DNA of 64,000 bases from Thiohalocapsa sp963695445 (GCA_963695445.1 CAVOGV010000012.1:116676-180675), one strand, 5' to 3'. Counted from the first letter of the stretch, positions 27,528 to 37,233 are shown. The notes: a model not told the origin generated them from the letters alone. A program made the numbers and translations.

Positions 27528-29327
27528 TTACTCGCCCCTCGCCACTTCTTCACTCAACCTGCGCGCCGTTGCGGTCAGTTCGCGGTCCAGGTCCGAAAAT
27601 TGTTCCCAGTTGCCCTCCGGAATTTCTTCGCCCATACGCATCAGGGCGCGAAAGATCGGTTCCTCTGCGATGCGTTCCGGTGCGATACCGCTCTCCAGCA
27701 GCGCTTCCGCCGCTTCGATAAAGCTGCCGATCAGACGCATCATCACGGCCTGGCGTTGAGGCGTGGCGTAACGGTCGATCTCGGAGAACGCGGACTGCCG
27801 CAGGAAGGCGTGGTTGATGAGTTGGGCGCACAACAGCTGCAGCCGCTGGCGCGGAGGCATGGCATCGCGGCCGATGATGCGGGCCATACGCTCCAGCCGT
27901 GCGTCGTCCTCCAGCAGCGTCAGGAAGCGTCGGCGCAGGGACTCCCAGTGCGTACAGCCAGCGCTATGCCACCACCGTGCCAGACCGGCAGCGCTAACGC
28001 TGTAGGAGGTGAGCGGATGAATCGCCGGATAGAACCGGGCTTGGGCACGGCGTACATCCAACGTCCACAGACAGCCGACGTAGCGCCGGGTGTGGTTGGT
28101 GACCGGCTCGGAGAAATCGCCGGAAGGCGGGCTCACGGCGCCGAGTACGGTGACCGCACCGATGCCGCCACCAAGGGTACGCACCCGCGCCGCGCGCTCG
28201 TAGAAATCCGCCAAACGGCTGGACAGATAGGCCGGGTAGCCAGCCTCGCCGGGCAACTCGCCGAGGCGCCCGGAGACCTCGCGCAGGGCCTCGGCCCAGC
28301 GGCTGGTGCTGTCCGCCATCAGGGTCACGTTCAGGCCCTGGTCGCGAAAGTACTCGGCCACGGTGATGCCGGTGTAGATGCTGGCCTCGCGCGCCGATAC
28401 CGGCATGTTGGACGTGTTCGCGATGACGACTGTTCGCTCCAGCAGCGGCCGGCCGCTGCGTGGGTCTTCCAGGTCGGTGAACTCGGCCAGCAGCCCGGCC
28501 AGCTCGTTGCCGCGCTCGCCGCAGCCGACATAGACGATGACATCCGCATCGCACCACTTGGCGATCGTCTCCAGCAAGACGGTCTTGCCGGTGCCGAAGC
28601 CTCCGGGGATGGCCGCGGTGCCGCCGCGGGCGACCGGAAACAGGCAATCGAGGATGCGCTGTCCGGTGAGCATCGGTTCGTCCGATGGCAGGCGCTTGGT
28701 CACCGGCCGCGGAATGCGCACGGGCCAGCGATGGCTCATCGCGATCGCGTGCTCCGTACCCCGGTCGTCACGCAGGCGGCAGACCGGCTCGACTTCGTTA
28801 TAGGTACCGGCGGCGGCGATCTCGATCACATCGCCACCGGGCATGTCCGGCGGTATCAGGCAACGTTGCAACATGCCGTTGCCAGAGCCGTTGCCAGAAC
28901 CGTTGGTCGGTTCCACCTCGCCGACGATTTGCCCCGGCTCCAGGCGATCGCCCAGAGACACGCGAGGCCGAAAGCTGAACTGGCCGGTGACCTCTTTGCG
29001 CATACCGGGCAACACCCAGGGGTCACGGCTGGCCTCGCCCGATGCCGCGCCGATAGGGCGCAGCAGACCGTCGAAGATTCGCCCGAGGATGTCCGGCCCG
29101 AGCCGCACCGACAGCAAACGTCCGCTGCCGCGCACCGGCACGCCGGGGCGCAGGCCCGAGGTATCCTCGTAGACCTGCACCGTGATCTCGTTGCGGCCGA
29201 CGCGGATCACCTCGCCAAGCAGACGCTGCTCGCCGACCGTGACCGCCTCGCGCAGACGAAATGCCCCTTCCGGGATGGCGCGCAGCACCGGACCGCTGAT
29301 CCAGGTGGTGGTTGCATGCGCGCTCAC
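27528..29327 (-). CDS. ntpA: V/A-type ATPase catalytic subunit A (operon A)
   Basis: Catalytic head subunit, 599 residues, ATP synthesis or hydrolysis coupled to ion flow. P-loop GGFGTGKTVLLE (family norm GPFGSGKT), VYVGCGERGNELAGLLAEF with the catalytic Glu, YFRDQGLNVTLMADSTSRWA and SSRLADFYERAARV. The family's non-homologous insert region is present (LGPDILGRIFDGLLRPI). An Asn/Gly/Ser repeat (NGSGNGSGNG) marks a linker near residue 145. Start overlaps the ntpE stop (ATGA). Confidence 0.95.
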   Translation of the reverse strand: MSAHATTTWISGPVLRAIPEGAFRLREAVTVGEQRLLGEVIRVGRNEITVQVYEDTSGLRPGVPVRGSGRLLSVRLGPDILGRIFDGLLRPIGAASGEASRDPWVLPGMRKEVTGQFSFRPRVSLGDRLEPGQIVGEVEPTNGSGNGSGNGMLQRCLIPPDMPGGDVIEIAAAGTYNEVEPVCRLRDDRGTEHAIAMSHRWPVRIPRPVTKRLPSDEPMLTGQRILDCLFPVARGGTAAIPGGFGTGKTVLLETIAKWCDADVIVYVGCGERGNELAGLLAEFTDLEDPRSGRPLLERTVVIANTSNMPVSAREASIYTGITVAEYFRDQGLNVTLMADSTSRWAEALREVSGRLGELPGEAGYPAYLSSRLADFYERAARVRTLGGGIGAVTVLGAVSPPSGDFSEPVTNHTRRYVGCLWTLDVRRAQARFYPAIHPLTSYSVSAAGLARWWHSAGCTHWESLRRRFLTLLEDDARLERMARIIGRDAMPPRQRLQLLCAQLINHAFLRQSAFSEIDRYATPQRQAVMMRLIGSFIEAAEALLESGIAPERIAEEPIFRALMRMGEEIPEGNWEQFSDLDRELTATARRLSEEVARGE

Positions 29328-29994
29328 GCGTCCGCCCCGTTGGCCCGCGCGCTTTGCCCGTCGGCGCTCGGAGGCGCGGCGCCGGGCGCCCCAGCCTTTT
29401 TCGACAGGGCGATGATCCGCGCCTCCAGCCGCGCCCGATCCCGCAGCAGTCCGTCCAGGGTCATATCAAGCTCCGCGCCGCCGGCGATGATGATCACGCC
29501 GGCGGCGATGTCATCGTCCGCGAAAAAGCGAGCTGGTTCACCCTGGGCCTCGAGCTGCCGCTCGATCGCGGTCCGATCTGCCTCCGGCCATGAGCCTGGG
29601 ATGACGCACCTGCCAGCCGCCGGCGGGTAGCCGGCGCTGCGCCTCAGCGAACGCCAGCGTAACCCAGCGCTGCCGGCTGTCCGGCGCCTCCCAGCGACGC
29701 TGGAGTGCCTGCCGCAGCAGCGGCCAGGCCGCGTGTCACCAGGGCAGCGTCGCGCTGTTCGCTGCGCCGGCGCGCCCGGGTAGCGCGTTCCGCTTCGGCC
29801 GCTTGAATCAGCGATTGGGCGCGGGAACGCTCGGCGATGATGCGTTGATGCAGTTCGACACGCTGCCGAGCGAATGCCTGCCGGCGCAGCGCACTGGCGC
29901 GGGCCTCGGCCTCGCCGAGGATGCGTCGGCATTCCTGTTCGAGATAGTCGGCGACCAGCTTCAGCAACCCCTGCTCACGTTCCTCGATGTTCAC
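29324..29994 (-). CDS. ntpE: V/A-type ATPase subunit E (operon A), frame-disrupted twice
   Basis: Peripheral-stalk subunit. The N-terminal coiled coil is LVADYLEQECRRILGEAEAR and QSLIQAAEAERATRARRRSE. One extra base near 29735 separates RGLA from LLRQALQRRWEAPDSRQRWV, and another near 29605 separates QVRHP from GSWPEADRTAIERQLEAQGE. The restored C-terminus (AAGVIIIAGGAELDMTLDGL) is the globular head typical of subunit E. Total about 223 residues, a normal length. It overlaps ntpF and ntpA by ATGA at both ends, so it must have been intact recently. Confidence 0.8.
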
Positions 29995-30290
29995 TCCGCC
30001 AACCCCAACTGTCGTTTCAAGGCCGACGTGACATCGGCCGGCACCACGCGATCGCGAATGTCGGCGATCACCAGCAACAACGGGCGCTGCTCACGCTGCG
30101 CCTCGGCCAGCAGATGCGCTGGCACGTGGCCGGCGTACTCCGCGGTGATCAAGATCAATCCAGCCTCCCCGCGCAGACGCTGAAGCAAACCCGCGACCTC
30201 CGCCGCCACCGGCGTGTGACAAATCATACCCGCGAGCCGAAAGCCCGCCGCGCTGACCTCGTCACCGATAAAGACGCATGGATTGTCCAA
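29991..30290 (-). CDS. ntpF: V/A-type ATPase subunit F (operon A)
   Basis: Rotor subunit, 99 residues, with a Rossmann-like fold: VFIGDEVSAAGFRLAGM (GDE in the first loop), AGLILITAEYAGHVP and RPLLLVIADIRDR. Overlaps ntpE by ATGA. It is separated from ntpK by 177 bases filled largely by a palindromic repeat. Confidence 0.85.
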   Translation of the reverse strand: MDNPCVFIGDEVSAAGFRLAGMICHTPVAAEVAGLLQRLRGEAGLILITAEYAGHVPAHLLAEAQREQRPLLLVIADIRDRVVPADVTSALKRQLGLAE

Positions 30291-30314
30291 CGGGTTGTCC
30301 GAAAGTCTTCCTAT

Positions 30315-30401
30315 TCGTTGTCGTTGTCGTGCTCGTTTTCGAGCGCGAGCTGGGGGAGGTTTCGATTACGATTACGACAACGAAAACGAAAACGAGAAAT
30401 T
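30315..30401. repeat. Palindromic repeat, family 3, inside operon A
   Basis: TTCGTTGTCGTTGTCGTGCT and the inverse ACGACAACGAAAACGAAAAC, matching the copy at 25274-25350. It fills most of the ntpK-ntpF gap. Confidence 0.8.
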
Positions 30402-30467
30402 TGACTCATCTCCAAAGATGCGGCGCCCTCAGGCGATATAGTGCCGATCTGGCCGTTGGCCTTTCCC

Positions 30468-30824
30468 CTATACCTTGTTCAATATCAGCACCGATACGAT
30501 CAATCCGTAGATCGCGATACCCTCGGCAAGCCCCACCAGGATCAAGACCCGACCGAACAGCTCGGGCTTCTCGGCCAGCGCACCCACTGCGGCGGCACCG
30601 ACGGTGGCGACGGCGTAGGCAGCGCCGAGCGCGCCGATGGCTGTGGACAGTGCGGCGGCCATGAGGCCCCACTTGTGGACACCGGGATCGATGATGCGCT
30701 CGGCGACCTCGATCGTCTCCCCTTGGGCGAACACCTGAGGCTGCCACAGCAGCAGGCTCGCCAACGCGGCGGCTAGTCCGGCCGCGACCGTCAGCGAAGC
30801 GGCAAACAACACCCGTTTGTTCAT
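30468..30824 (-). CDS. ntpK: V/A-type ATPase proteolipid subunit K (operon A)
   Basis: Rotor-ring proteolipid, 118 residues: a hydrophobic signal-like N-terminus (SLTVAAGLAAALASLLL), then one helical hairpin (GALGAAYAVATVGAAAVGAL / VLILVGLAEGIAIYGLIVSV). The ion-binding carboxylate is the Glu of GLAEGIAIYGL. ATG 30824 overlaps the ntpI stop (ATGA). It is the single-hairpin type, not the duplicated eukaryotic type. Confidence 0.93.
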   Translation of the reverse strand: MNKRVLFAASLTVAAGLAAALASLLLWQPQVFAQGETIEVAERIIDPGVHKWGLMAAALSTAIGALGAAYAVATVGAAAVGALAEKPELFGRVLILVGLAEGIAIYGLIVSVLILNKV

Positions 30825-32666
30825 GCGTGTCCTCCCGAGGCCAATGTGGGTGTGACGAGTGCGGACGGGGCCGGCAGCGGCGTGAACACGCGACCGGTTC
30901 CGCGAAGAAAGCGATTGAAGAACTCGAACAGCACGAGGCGCGTGGTCTGAATCGAGACCACCAGCCCCTCGAGCAACAGAATGACAACGTTGCCCAGCAC
31001 CAGGACCACGACGGCCGCCCAGCTCGGGGCCGCGTCCGCCATGGTGACGATGGCGGACGAGAGCGCGGTATGGGCCAGCGCGAAGGCACCGACACGGGCG
31101 AAGGACAGGGTATTGGTGAGCAATTGCAGGCCGTTCTCCAGCAGATGCCCGACCGCGGTAACGGCGCCGAGCCAGCGCTGCGCGACCAGATACGAGCCGA
31201 ACAGATACCAGGCCAGACCGGCCACCGGCAGCCAGCCGAGCCCAGCGCCATCGACCACCAGCATCAGCACCAGTCCGAGGTACATCACCAAAAAGCCGGC
31301 GTCGACCAACAGCCAGTCCCCGAGCTGCCCGCGGCGCAGCGCACCGAGTCCGGACAGCAGGTACCCGAGACTGAGCAGACCCACGGCGAACAGCAGCGGC
31401 ACGACAAGGACCGTGAGCGGTTGTGACATCGGATGCAACCACAGCGCAGGGATCACGTGCTCGATGCCGAACAGGCTGCCGAACAGCAGGCCAAAGATCA
31501 TGGCCGACGCGCCGCACAACACCGAGCAGCCGAGCCAGTTCGAAGCGCCGCATCAGCCAGAGCCCAGCGAGCAGGAGCACCAGACCCTGGCCGACGTCGC
31601 CGAACATGTAGCCGAACAGCAGCGGTACGATCACGACCAACAACGGGGTCGGGTCGGCCTCGTCGCTACCAGGCACGCCCAGCGCACGGGCGAACAGCTC
31701 GAAGGGTTTCAGCCAGCGGGGATTGCGCAATACCTGCGGCGGTCGAGCGCCGGCCGGCGGGCGCGTCAGGCGCAACAACGCACGGCTGTGAGCCCGATCC
31801 AGCGCTGCGCCCAGGCGCCGGCCGTCCAGATCGTCGGTCCAGCCGGTGATCCACACCAGGTGCTCGCTGGCCAACTCTAGGCCGCCGACGCGATCCGAGA
31901 ACCAGTCGAGCCAGACCAGGTCGCCGAGCACGGCATCCAGCGCATATTCCTCGAACAGCGTATCGAGTTCCGCCATCAGGTGCACGCGCCGAGTCGACAG
32001 AAAATTGCGCCGGGCACCGACCCGCGCCAGCGAATCGGACGCATCCCCCTTGAGCCAGGCCGGGCGCTCGATGATGCGGCCCTTTTGGGCCTTGACGCGA
32101 GCCTTGGCCTCATCCAGTCGCGCGACGGGGCCGAGGATCATGTAGCAATGCTCATCCTGCCAAGGCACACCACGGGGCAAGGCCCAGTCCGGCAGATCCA
32201 GGACGGCGTCCGCCGGCAGGATGGCACAGAAGGTCCCGAGTAGGGGTCCCGAGCGGGCCACCAGCGCAAAGTCAAGTTCACGGCCGACGAGCTTGCCCAA
32301 AATCTGCTCCAGCCATTTCAACCGGGTCAGTTCCTCTTCGCAGGCCTGTAGCTGATCGATGATCGGGTCCGCGTCGCGTCGCCAGGCATCGATGCGCGCC
32401 AGCGCGCGCTCCACCACCACCACCGGCCCCTCCAGCAAGGGACCACGACGCAAGTGGCCCCGCTGCCAATAACGGTTGTAGCGCGGCAACAGCTTCTGAT
32501 ACCGCGCCAGACCGGCACCCACATCCACCAATGGGCAACCCTCGGTGCATTGCGCGCGCAACTCCAGCTCGACGGCACCCGTCAGCGCCAGTTCCGCAAG
32601 CGTGCGTACGCTCTCGCTGCGTGGACACAGCACCTCGAACCAACGGGTCGGCAACGGGCGCAGCAT
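30821..32666 (-). CDS. ntpI: V/A-type ATPase subunit I/a (operon A), frame-disrupted
   Basis: Membrane stator that forms the ion half-channels, about 615 residues. The cytoplasmic N-terminal half (MLRPLPTRWFEVLCPRSESV ... LGRLVWL-type text) is followed by LFGYMFGDVGQGLVLLLAGL and, after one extra base near 31527 (ARLLG / VLCGASAMIFGLLFGSLFG), six or more membrane helices ending NTLSFARVGAFALAHTALSS and LEGLVVSIQTTRLVLFEFFN. The Arg of TLSFARV and QTTRL are the expected channel residues. Start ATG 32666 overlaps the ntpC stop. Confidence 0.85.
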
Positions 32667-33514
32667 CAGGCCGCCTCGCGCCTAGCCGGTGGTTGACCGG
32701 TGCGCGAGTCGCTTCGGCGGCCGGCGTTGGTGTCGCTATCGGTCTCGTCAGCGGCTGCGGCCGCGGCGGCTAAGCCAGTCGGGAACAGCGCACGGTCAAG
32801 CAGCGCACGTCGCAGCCGCTCCAGATCGAGCGCCACGACGGCCAAGAAAATGAATGCGGAGGCAGGCTGCAACAGATACAGATGGAACTCGAACCGGAGC
32901 CGCTCACGCACCTCCTGCCTCAGGGTCCAGGCCTTGTCCGGCGGTGTTTCCAGGAAGTCCCGCAGATGTGCCTGGCAACGCAGGGCCAGGGAATCGACGG
33001 CGTCGAGATAGGCGGGCTTGCAGCGGGGCCAACTCCGCCGCCACTGGGCGAGCCATGCAGCGCTCGCGTCGTCGTCCAGCAGGCTGCCGACACCCTGGCT
33101 GGCCAGCGCCGCGGGGTCGAGTCCGCCGTCTTCATCAAGCAGCAGTGCCAGTCTCGGGTCACGCGCCACCCAGTCCGGCAAGGCACCGCCGGCGCGCAGA
33201 TGATCGAACAAGCCAAGCAGAGGCAGCCAAGCGCACCAGGACACCGCGTCGTGCCAAGGCTTGGGCAGATAGCCGGCCACCTGCTCGACGGTCTCCGTAA
33301 ACTGGGCGCGCACGCCGCGTTCGATGTCGTGGCTATCGCTCTGCGCCGAGAAGCCCTTGACCCACCGCTTGAGCGCCCCGGAGCGCGCCTCCTCCACCCA
33401 GCCCGAGAGGGTGCGCGCACTGCTGATCCGACGCCAGTCCGCCTCCGTCGGCAGTTCGGCGTAGCGCGCCTGCAAGCGCGCCTGTGCATAGGCGAAGCGA
33501 CAGCCGCCAATCAC
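32666..33514 (-). CDS. ntpC: V/A-type ATPase subunit C (operon A), divergent
   Basis: Connector between the rotor ring and central shaft, 282 residues, shorter than the 353-residue copy in operon B. It is assigned mainly from position and from family-like text (FAYAQARLQARYAELPTEAD, EHYLVRYLQ-type helices, LFDHLRAGGALPDW). GTG start at 33514 overlaps the ntpG/H stop and its TGA shares an A with the ntpI ATG, so translation is coupled. Confidence 0.7.
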   Translation of the reverse strand: MIGGCRFAYAQARLQARYAELPTEADWRRISSARTLSGWVEEARSGALKRWVKGFSAQSDSHDIERGVRAQFTETVEQVAGYLPKPWHDAVSWCAWLPLLGLFDHLRAGGALPDWVARDPRLALLLDEDGGLDPAALASQGVGSLLDDDASAAWLAQWRRSWPRCKPAYLDAVDSLALRCQAHLRDFLETPPDKAWTLRQEVRERLRFEFHLYLLQPASAFIFLAVVALDLERLRRALLDRALFPTGLAAAAAAADETDSDTNAGRRSDSRTGQPPARREAA

Positions 33515-33849
33515 GGCGGCGCCTCCGTCAGCTCCCGCGCCAAGATCTCGACCAGGGCCGCGACCTCCTCCGCGGTCGGCGCATCGACCCGCGACGTCTC
33601 ACTGTCGACCGGCGCGCGCAGCGCGGCCAACGCGCGTTCGATGCCGCGGTCGGCGATCGCATGGGCGCCCCGAATACGCTCCTCCGAGCGATTGACGATG
33701 TTGCGGGCCGCCTGTTCGGCCTCGACGATGGTCGCGTCGGCTTGCCGCCGACACGCCGCCACCGCCTCACGCGCATCCTGCTCGGCACGCAAAATGCGGT
33801 TGAAGGCCGCGTCGACGGACTGGCCATCGCGTTCGCCCACGGGCTTCAT
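33511..33849 (-). CDS. V/A-type ATPase subunit G/H-like peripheral stalk protein (operon A)
   Basis: A 112-residue almost wholly alpha-helical protein (NRILRAEQDAREAVAACRRQ, IVEAEQAARNIVNRSEERIR), the pattern of the stalk subunit that pairs with E. First gene of operon A. The C-terminus is Pro/Glu-rich (PTAEEVAALVEILARELTEA). The name is inferred from composition and position. Confidence 0.7.
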   Translation of the reverse strand: MKPVGERDGQSVDAAFNRILRAEQDAREAVAACRRQADATIVEAEQAARNIVNRSEERIRGAHAIADRGIERALAALRAPVDSETSRVDAPTAEEVAALVEILARELTEAPP

Positions 33850-33991
33850 CGCGCTGCTCCCGTCACCGGTCGGAGGTGATCGCCGAGCCGGCGCTCACAG
33901 CCCCCGCCGCTTGCATCCACAAGCACAGACAGAGATGTGGCTAGCATCAGTCGCATCAGGCGCACCGGCGAATCCGTCGGCATCGGCAAGC

Positions 33992-34807
33992 TCAAGGACC
34001 CACCCCGGCCTTCTTCAGCAGCGCCCGCACGTGGTCCACCGGAACCGCGTAGCTGATACCGCTTGGCGACGAGATCGCCGTCTCCTTTGACTTCTTGACG
34101 TAAACGCTGTTGATGACGCCGATGACACGGCCCGTTTCGACGTCATAAAGTGGGCTACCGCTGTTGCCCGGATAGGCCACAGCGTCGAGCTGAAACACCT
34201 TGAACGGGTCGCTCAGGCGCTTGATCATGTTCGGTGTCAGCTCGCGCCCCGAGCCCACCGGTGCGGCCACCGGAGAGATCGCCGCGATGGTGGCGCGATG
34301 AGTGGCCGGGTACAGCCCCAGCGCGTTCAGGATCGGATAGCCGGTAAAGGCCGCCGCCTGCCCTTCGCGCACGTCCTTGCTGCTGCCGAGCCTTAAGGCG
34401 GGCAACGCTCCGCCTTCAAAACGCAGCAGGGCCAGGTCGTGTTCCGGGTCGTCCGCCACCAGCTTGGCCTTGCGCATCAGTACCCGATTGTCTGGCCCGG
34501 GAAGATACAGGGCAAGGCTCTCCCGACGCCCCTCGTCGAGCTTACGCGGCACCACGTGGGAGTTGGTGACGGCATAGTTGCCGCTGACCACGAACCCGGT
34601 ACCCGCCGGCTGCTTCTGCTGCGGGCGTACGGCCATGAAGGTACCGACGGCGACGATGCTCGGCTTGATCTTCGCGACCGTCGCGGGCAAGTCCGCCCAG
34701 GCCGGCGACGACGCCAATGTCAGCACCGACAGCTGCATGGCCATGCGGACCGCGGTCCAGGCAGCCCGCGGCGGCAGCGGCAGCGATTTCAAACGTGACA
34801 GACTCAT
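33992..34807 (-). CDS. Exported trypsin-like (S1) serine protease
   Basis: A 271-residue protein with signal peptide (AMQLSVLTLASSPAWA) and the full chymotrypsin-fold triad: His in VTNSHVV, Asp in PEHDLALLRF, Ser in YPGNSGSPLYD. It resembles the protease part of DegP/HtrA but has no PDZ domain. Start ATG 34807 (MSLSRLKSL); an upstream ATG at 34849 is less likely. It lies between the two ATPase operons on the operon A strand, separated from the stalk gene by 142 bases. Confidence 0.88.
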   Translation of the reverse strand: MSLSRLKSLPLPPRAAWTAVRMAMQLSVLTLASSPAWADLPATVAKIKPSIVAVGTFMAVRPQQKQPAGTGFVVSGNYAVTNSHVVPRKLDEGRRESLALYLPGPDNRVLMRKAKLVADDPEHDLALLRFEGGALPALRLGSSKDVREGQAAAFTGYPILNALGLYPATHRATIAAISPVAAPVGSGRELTPNMIKRLSDPFKVFQLDAVAYPGNSGSPLYDVETGRVIGVINSVYVKKSKETAISSPSGISYAVPVDHVRALLKKAGVGP

Positions 34808-34927
34808 TAAAATCCCCCAGGTGCTCGCACGCCGAACGCCCGCAAGCACAACGACTACCTATTAGTTCATGCTAATTGAGTCGGCCCCGCTGATCCATAC
34901 ACCGATCGACGAGCCACTTGACCACGG

Positions 34928-35749
34928 TCAACCCGGCCACGCTTGCTCACAAACCATCCATAGCCGCTCCACCCAGCGGTCGAAATCGTCGGCCGTGCGC
35001 AACAAATCCTGTCGCATCTCGATCATGGCGTGGGGTATACCGCGCCGCTCGCCGTGTACTGGCAAGGTAAAGTCGTGCACATCGTCCACGCCGTAGGGTT
35101 GATTGTCACCGACCAACAGATCGCCATACCGCCCCAGTAGGGGACGGACCCGATCGGCGAGCCGGCTATCGCGTCCGTAGGCCACACCGACGTGCCAGGG
35201 ACGTGCTTCCCCGTGCAGCTCCGGCGTGAAGCTGTGCAGGCTGAACAACAACGTGGAACGATCGCAGCGCTGATCGAGCAACTGCGCGAGGGTGCAGTGA
35301 TAGGGTTCAAACAGCGCCGCGACGCGCGCGGCGCGCGCGGACTCGCTGGTACCCAGGTTGCCGGGAATGGGCACTCCGGCACTGGCTTCCGGCATGGACT
35401 CCGCGCTCGCCAACGGCCGATTCAGGTCGATCACGAGGCGCGAGTAATTTCCCAGGAGCAGCTGCGCATCGAGGCGCTCGGCAAGCCCCCGGGCAACGCG
35501 CGCCGCGCCGGGATCCCAGGCGATGTGCTGCGCCAACAGATCGGACGAAACGCCCAGATCGCCGAGGCGGCGCGGAATCCGGTTGGACGCGTGATCGCAG
35601 ACCAACAGCGCCTGCGCCTTGCCGTGCGGGTTCACCAGTTCGAACGGCGGCGGCTCGTCCGCTTCAAGCAGGGCCGCTCCGACGGAGTTGGACGGTCCCG
35701 GTTCCGTCTGGCGCGGCCACGACCAGCCGTCGTGCCCGTTGCTGCTCAT
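34928..35749 (-). CDS. N-formylglutamate amidohydrolase family protein
   Basis: A 273-residue zinc-peptidase-fold protein. Family motifs: LLVCDHASNRIP near the N-terminus (metal-binding Asp/His), AWDPGAARVARGLAERLDA, LVIDLNRPL and LLFSLHSFTPEL; HAMIEMRQDLL ends the domain. HutG-type enzymes release formate from N-formylglutamate, but no histidine-degradation genes lie here, so the substrate may differ. Its start codon overlaps the end of the transglutaminase-like gene by 4 bases. Confidence 0.85.
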   Translation of the reverse strand: MSSNGHDGWSWPRQTEPGPSNSVGAALLEADEPPPFELVNPHGKAQALLVCDHASNRIPRRLGDLGVSSDLLAQHIAWDPGAARVARGLAERLDAQLLLGNYSRLVIDLNRPLASAESMPEASAGVPIPGNLGTSESARAARVAALFEPYHCTLAQLLDQRCDRSTLLFSLHSFTPELHGEARPWHVGVAYGRDSRLADRVRPLLGRYGDLLVGDNQPYGVDDVHDFTLPVHGERRGIPHAMIEMRQDLLRTADDFDRWVERLWMVCEQAWPG

Positions 35750-36564
35750 CCGCCGGCGACCGAAACCTCATCGGTCCAGACCTTGAAGCTTTTCAACGTG
35801 GTCGGGCCAAACACGTTGCTGAGAGGCACATCCGCGGCATCGCGACCGCGAGCGATCAGCACACGGCCGATGCGAGGCACGTGATTGCGAGGATCGAAGA
35901 TGTGCCAGCGCCCGCCGAGGTAAGCCTCGAACCAGGCGGAAAAGTCCATCGGCGCCGACGACGGCGGCACGCCGATATCGCCGAGGTAGCCGGTGCAGTA
36001 GCGAGCGGGAATGTTCATGCAGCGACAAAATGTCACCGCCAGATGTGTATAGTCCCGGCACACGCCGGTCTTTTCCTGGAACGCCTCGAGCGCCGTCTTG
36101 GTGGCGCGCGCATGCTGATAGCCAAAGGTAATATGGCCGTGCACGAAATCGCTGATCGCTTGCACGCGTGGCCAGCCGGGGGGGGTGTTCTCGAATAGCG
36201 ACCACGCGGTCTCGGACAGCCGATCGGTCTCGCAGTATCGGCTTCCCTGCAGGAACACCAGCGTCTCGTCGGGCAGATCCTCCACCGCGTGCTGCATGGC
36301 CCCCGGGTCGGTCGCGTCCGGCAGACCGCTGTCGTTGATCACGGCGTCGGTGGAGATGCTGATCTCACCGGCGGGGGCCAGGATGCGGCTGCACCAATTG
36401 CCGAAGCCGTCGCGATAGGCGGTCGTCGGTACCGCTGGTCGGGTGACGATGTGGTCAGGCACCACCAGATCGGAGACCCGGCTGTAGTGAACGTTCAGGG
36501 TCAGGATCATCGGTGTGCGCTGGGGGCACACATAGACCAATTCGTAACCAAATCGGATTTGCAT
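35746..36564 (-). CDS. Transglutaminase-like (TGc) family protein
   Basis: A 272-residue protein. An N-terminal beta domain (MQIRFGYELVYVCPQRTPMI, VTRPAVPTTAYRDGFGNWCS) precedes the papain-like core with Cys in KTGVCRDYTHLAVTFCRCMN, His in FSAWFEAYLGGRWHIFDPRN and its Asp. These proteins hydrolyse or cross-link peptide amides. Start ATG 36564, behind GAGGATCGTCCC. It is co-transcribed with the amidohydrolase family gene; the pair is divergent from operon B. No signal peptide. Confidence 0.88.
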   Translation of the reverse strand: MQIRFGYELVYVCPQRTPMILTLNVHYSRVSDLVVPDHIVTRPAVPTTAYRDGFGNWCSRILAPAGEISISTDAVINDSGLPDATDPGAMQHAVEDLPDETLVFLQGSRYCETDRLSETAWSLFENTPPGWPRVQAISDFVHGHITFGYQHARATKTALEAFQEKTGVCRDYTHLAVTFCRCMNIPARYCTGYLGDIGVPPSSAPMDFSAWFEAYLGGRWHIFDPRNHVPRIGRVLIARGRDAADVPLSNVFGPTTLKSFKVWTDEVSVAGG

Positions 36565-36767
36565 GGGACGATCCTCTAGGTAATCGTTGCAGGTTACGGA
36601 ACTCCCGCGACATGGGCAATCCCACTGCCGCGTGGGCACGACGGCTGGCGGTAGTGGATGCGTCTGAAAAGCTGATCTAGGGCAACGCCGGCGGTAATTC
36701 CGCGACCACATCGGGGGCTTGTTCCAGTAACCTGGAAGGATACGTTGCAATTGGTCCGGAGCGCACG

Positions 36768-37085
36768 ATGGACGATACCCTGAAACGCCTACTCGACGCT
36801 GAAATGCGTGCCGAGAAGCTCGCCAGGGACGCGGAACTGGAACAAGAACGCATCATCCAGGCCGCGATCCGTGAGGCTAGCTCCGGGGATGGGCGGTTCA
36901 CAGCCCGCATCCCCGATCTGCACCGCGCCTTCATCCACAAGGCCGAGGAACGCGCTGAGCAAACCGTGGCCGAACTCAAACGCCGCTATGACGAGCGCCA
37001 TGTGCAACTGCGCGACATGGCAGAGCAACGCGAGCAGGAGGCGCTGAAGGCGGCGTTCGAACTGCTGATCGATCCCAGCCTGTGA
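36768..37085 (+). CDS. V/A-type ATPase subunit G/H-like stalk protein (operon B)
   Basis: A 105-residue highly charged coiled-coil protein (LLDAEMRAEKLARDAELEQE, KAEERAEQTVAELKRRYDER), the peripheral stalk partner of subunit E. First gene of operon B. It shares the position and helical pattern of the operon A counterpart but not its sequence. Behind it, 148 bases hold nothing recognisable. Confidence 0.75.
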   Translation: MDDTLKRLLDAEMRAEKLARDAELEQERIIQAAIREASSGDGRFTARIPDLHRAFIHKAEERAEQTVAELKRRYDERHVQLRDMAEQREQEALKAAFELLIDPSL

Positions 37086-37233
37086 GCATTACCCCGTCGT
37101 TCTCCCGGATGATCCCGCCGGTAGTCCCTGTGGCGATCAATCCGCCCATCGACGACCCGGCCCGCTGTCCTGCCGAGCCATCTGTCCGCAGCGGGCTCTC
37201 GACCGTCCGCCCTGCCCGCAACTGGGGGGCACA

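Noticed and set aside
27384..29630. A 748-codon plus-strand frame across ATPase operon A
   Set aside because: Antisense to ntpA and ntpB, whose motifs are unmistakable; low-complexity composition and no ribosome site.
30468..32666. A single 732-codon frame joining the start of ntpI to ntpK
   Set aside because: Its middle third is out-of-frame text. The real ntpI continues in the next frame after one extra base at 31527, and ntpK has its own ATG overlapping the ntpI stop.
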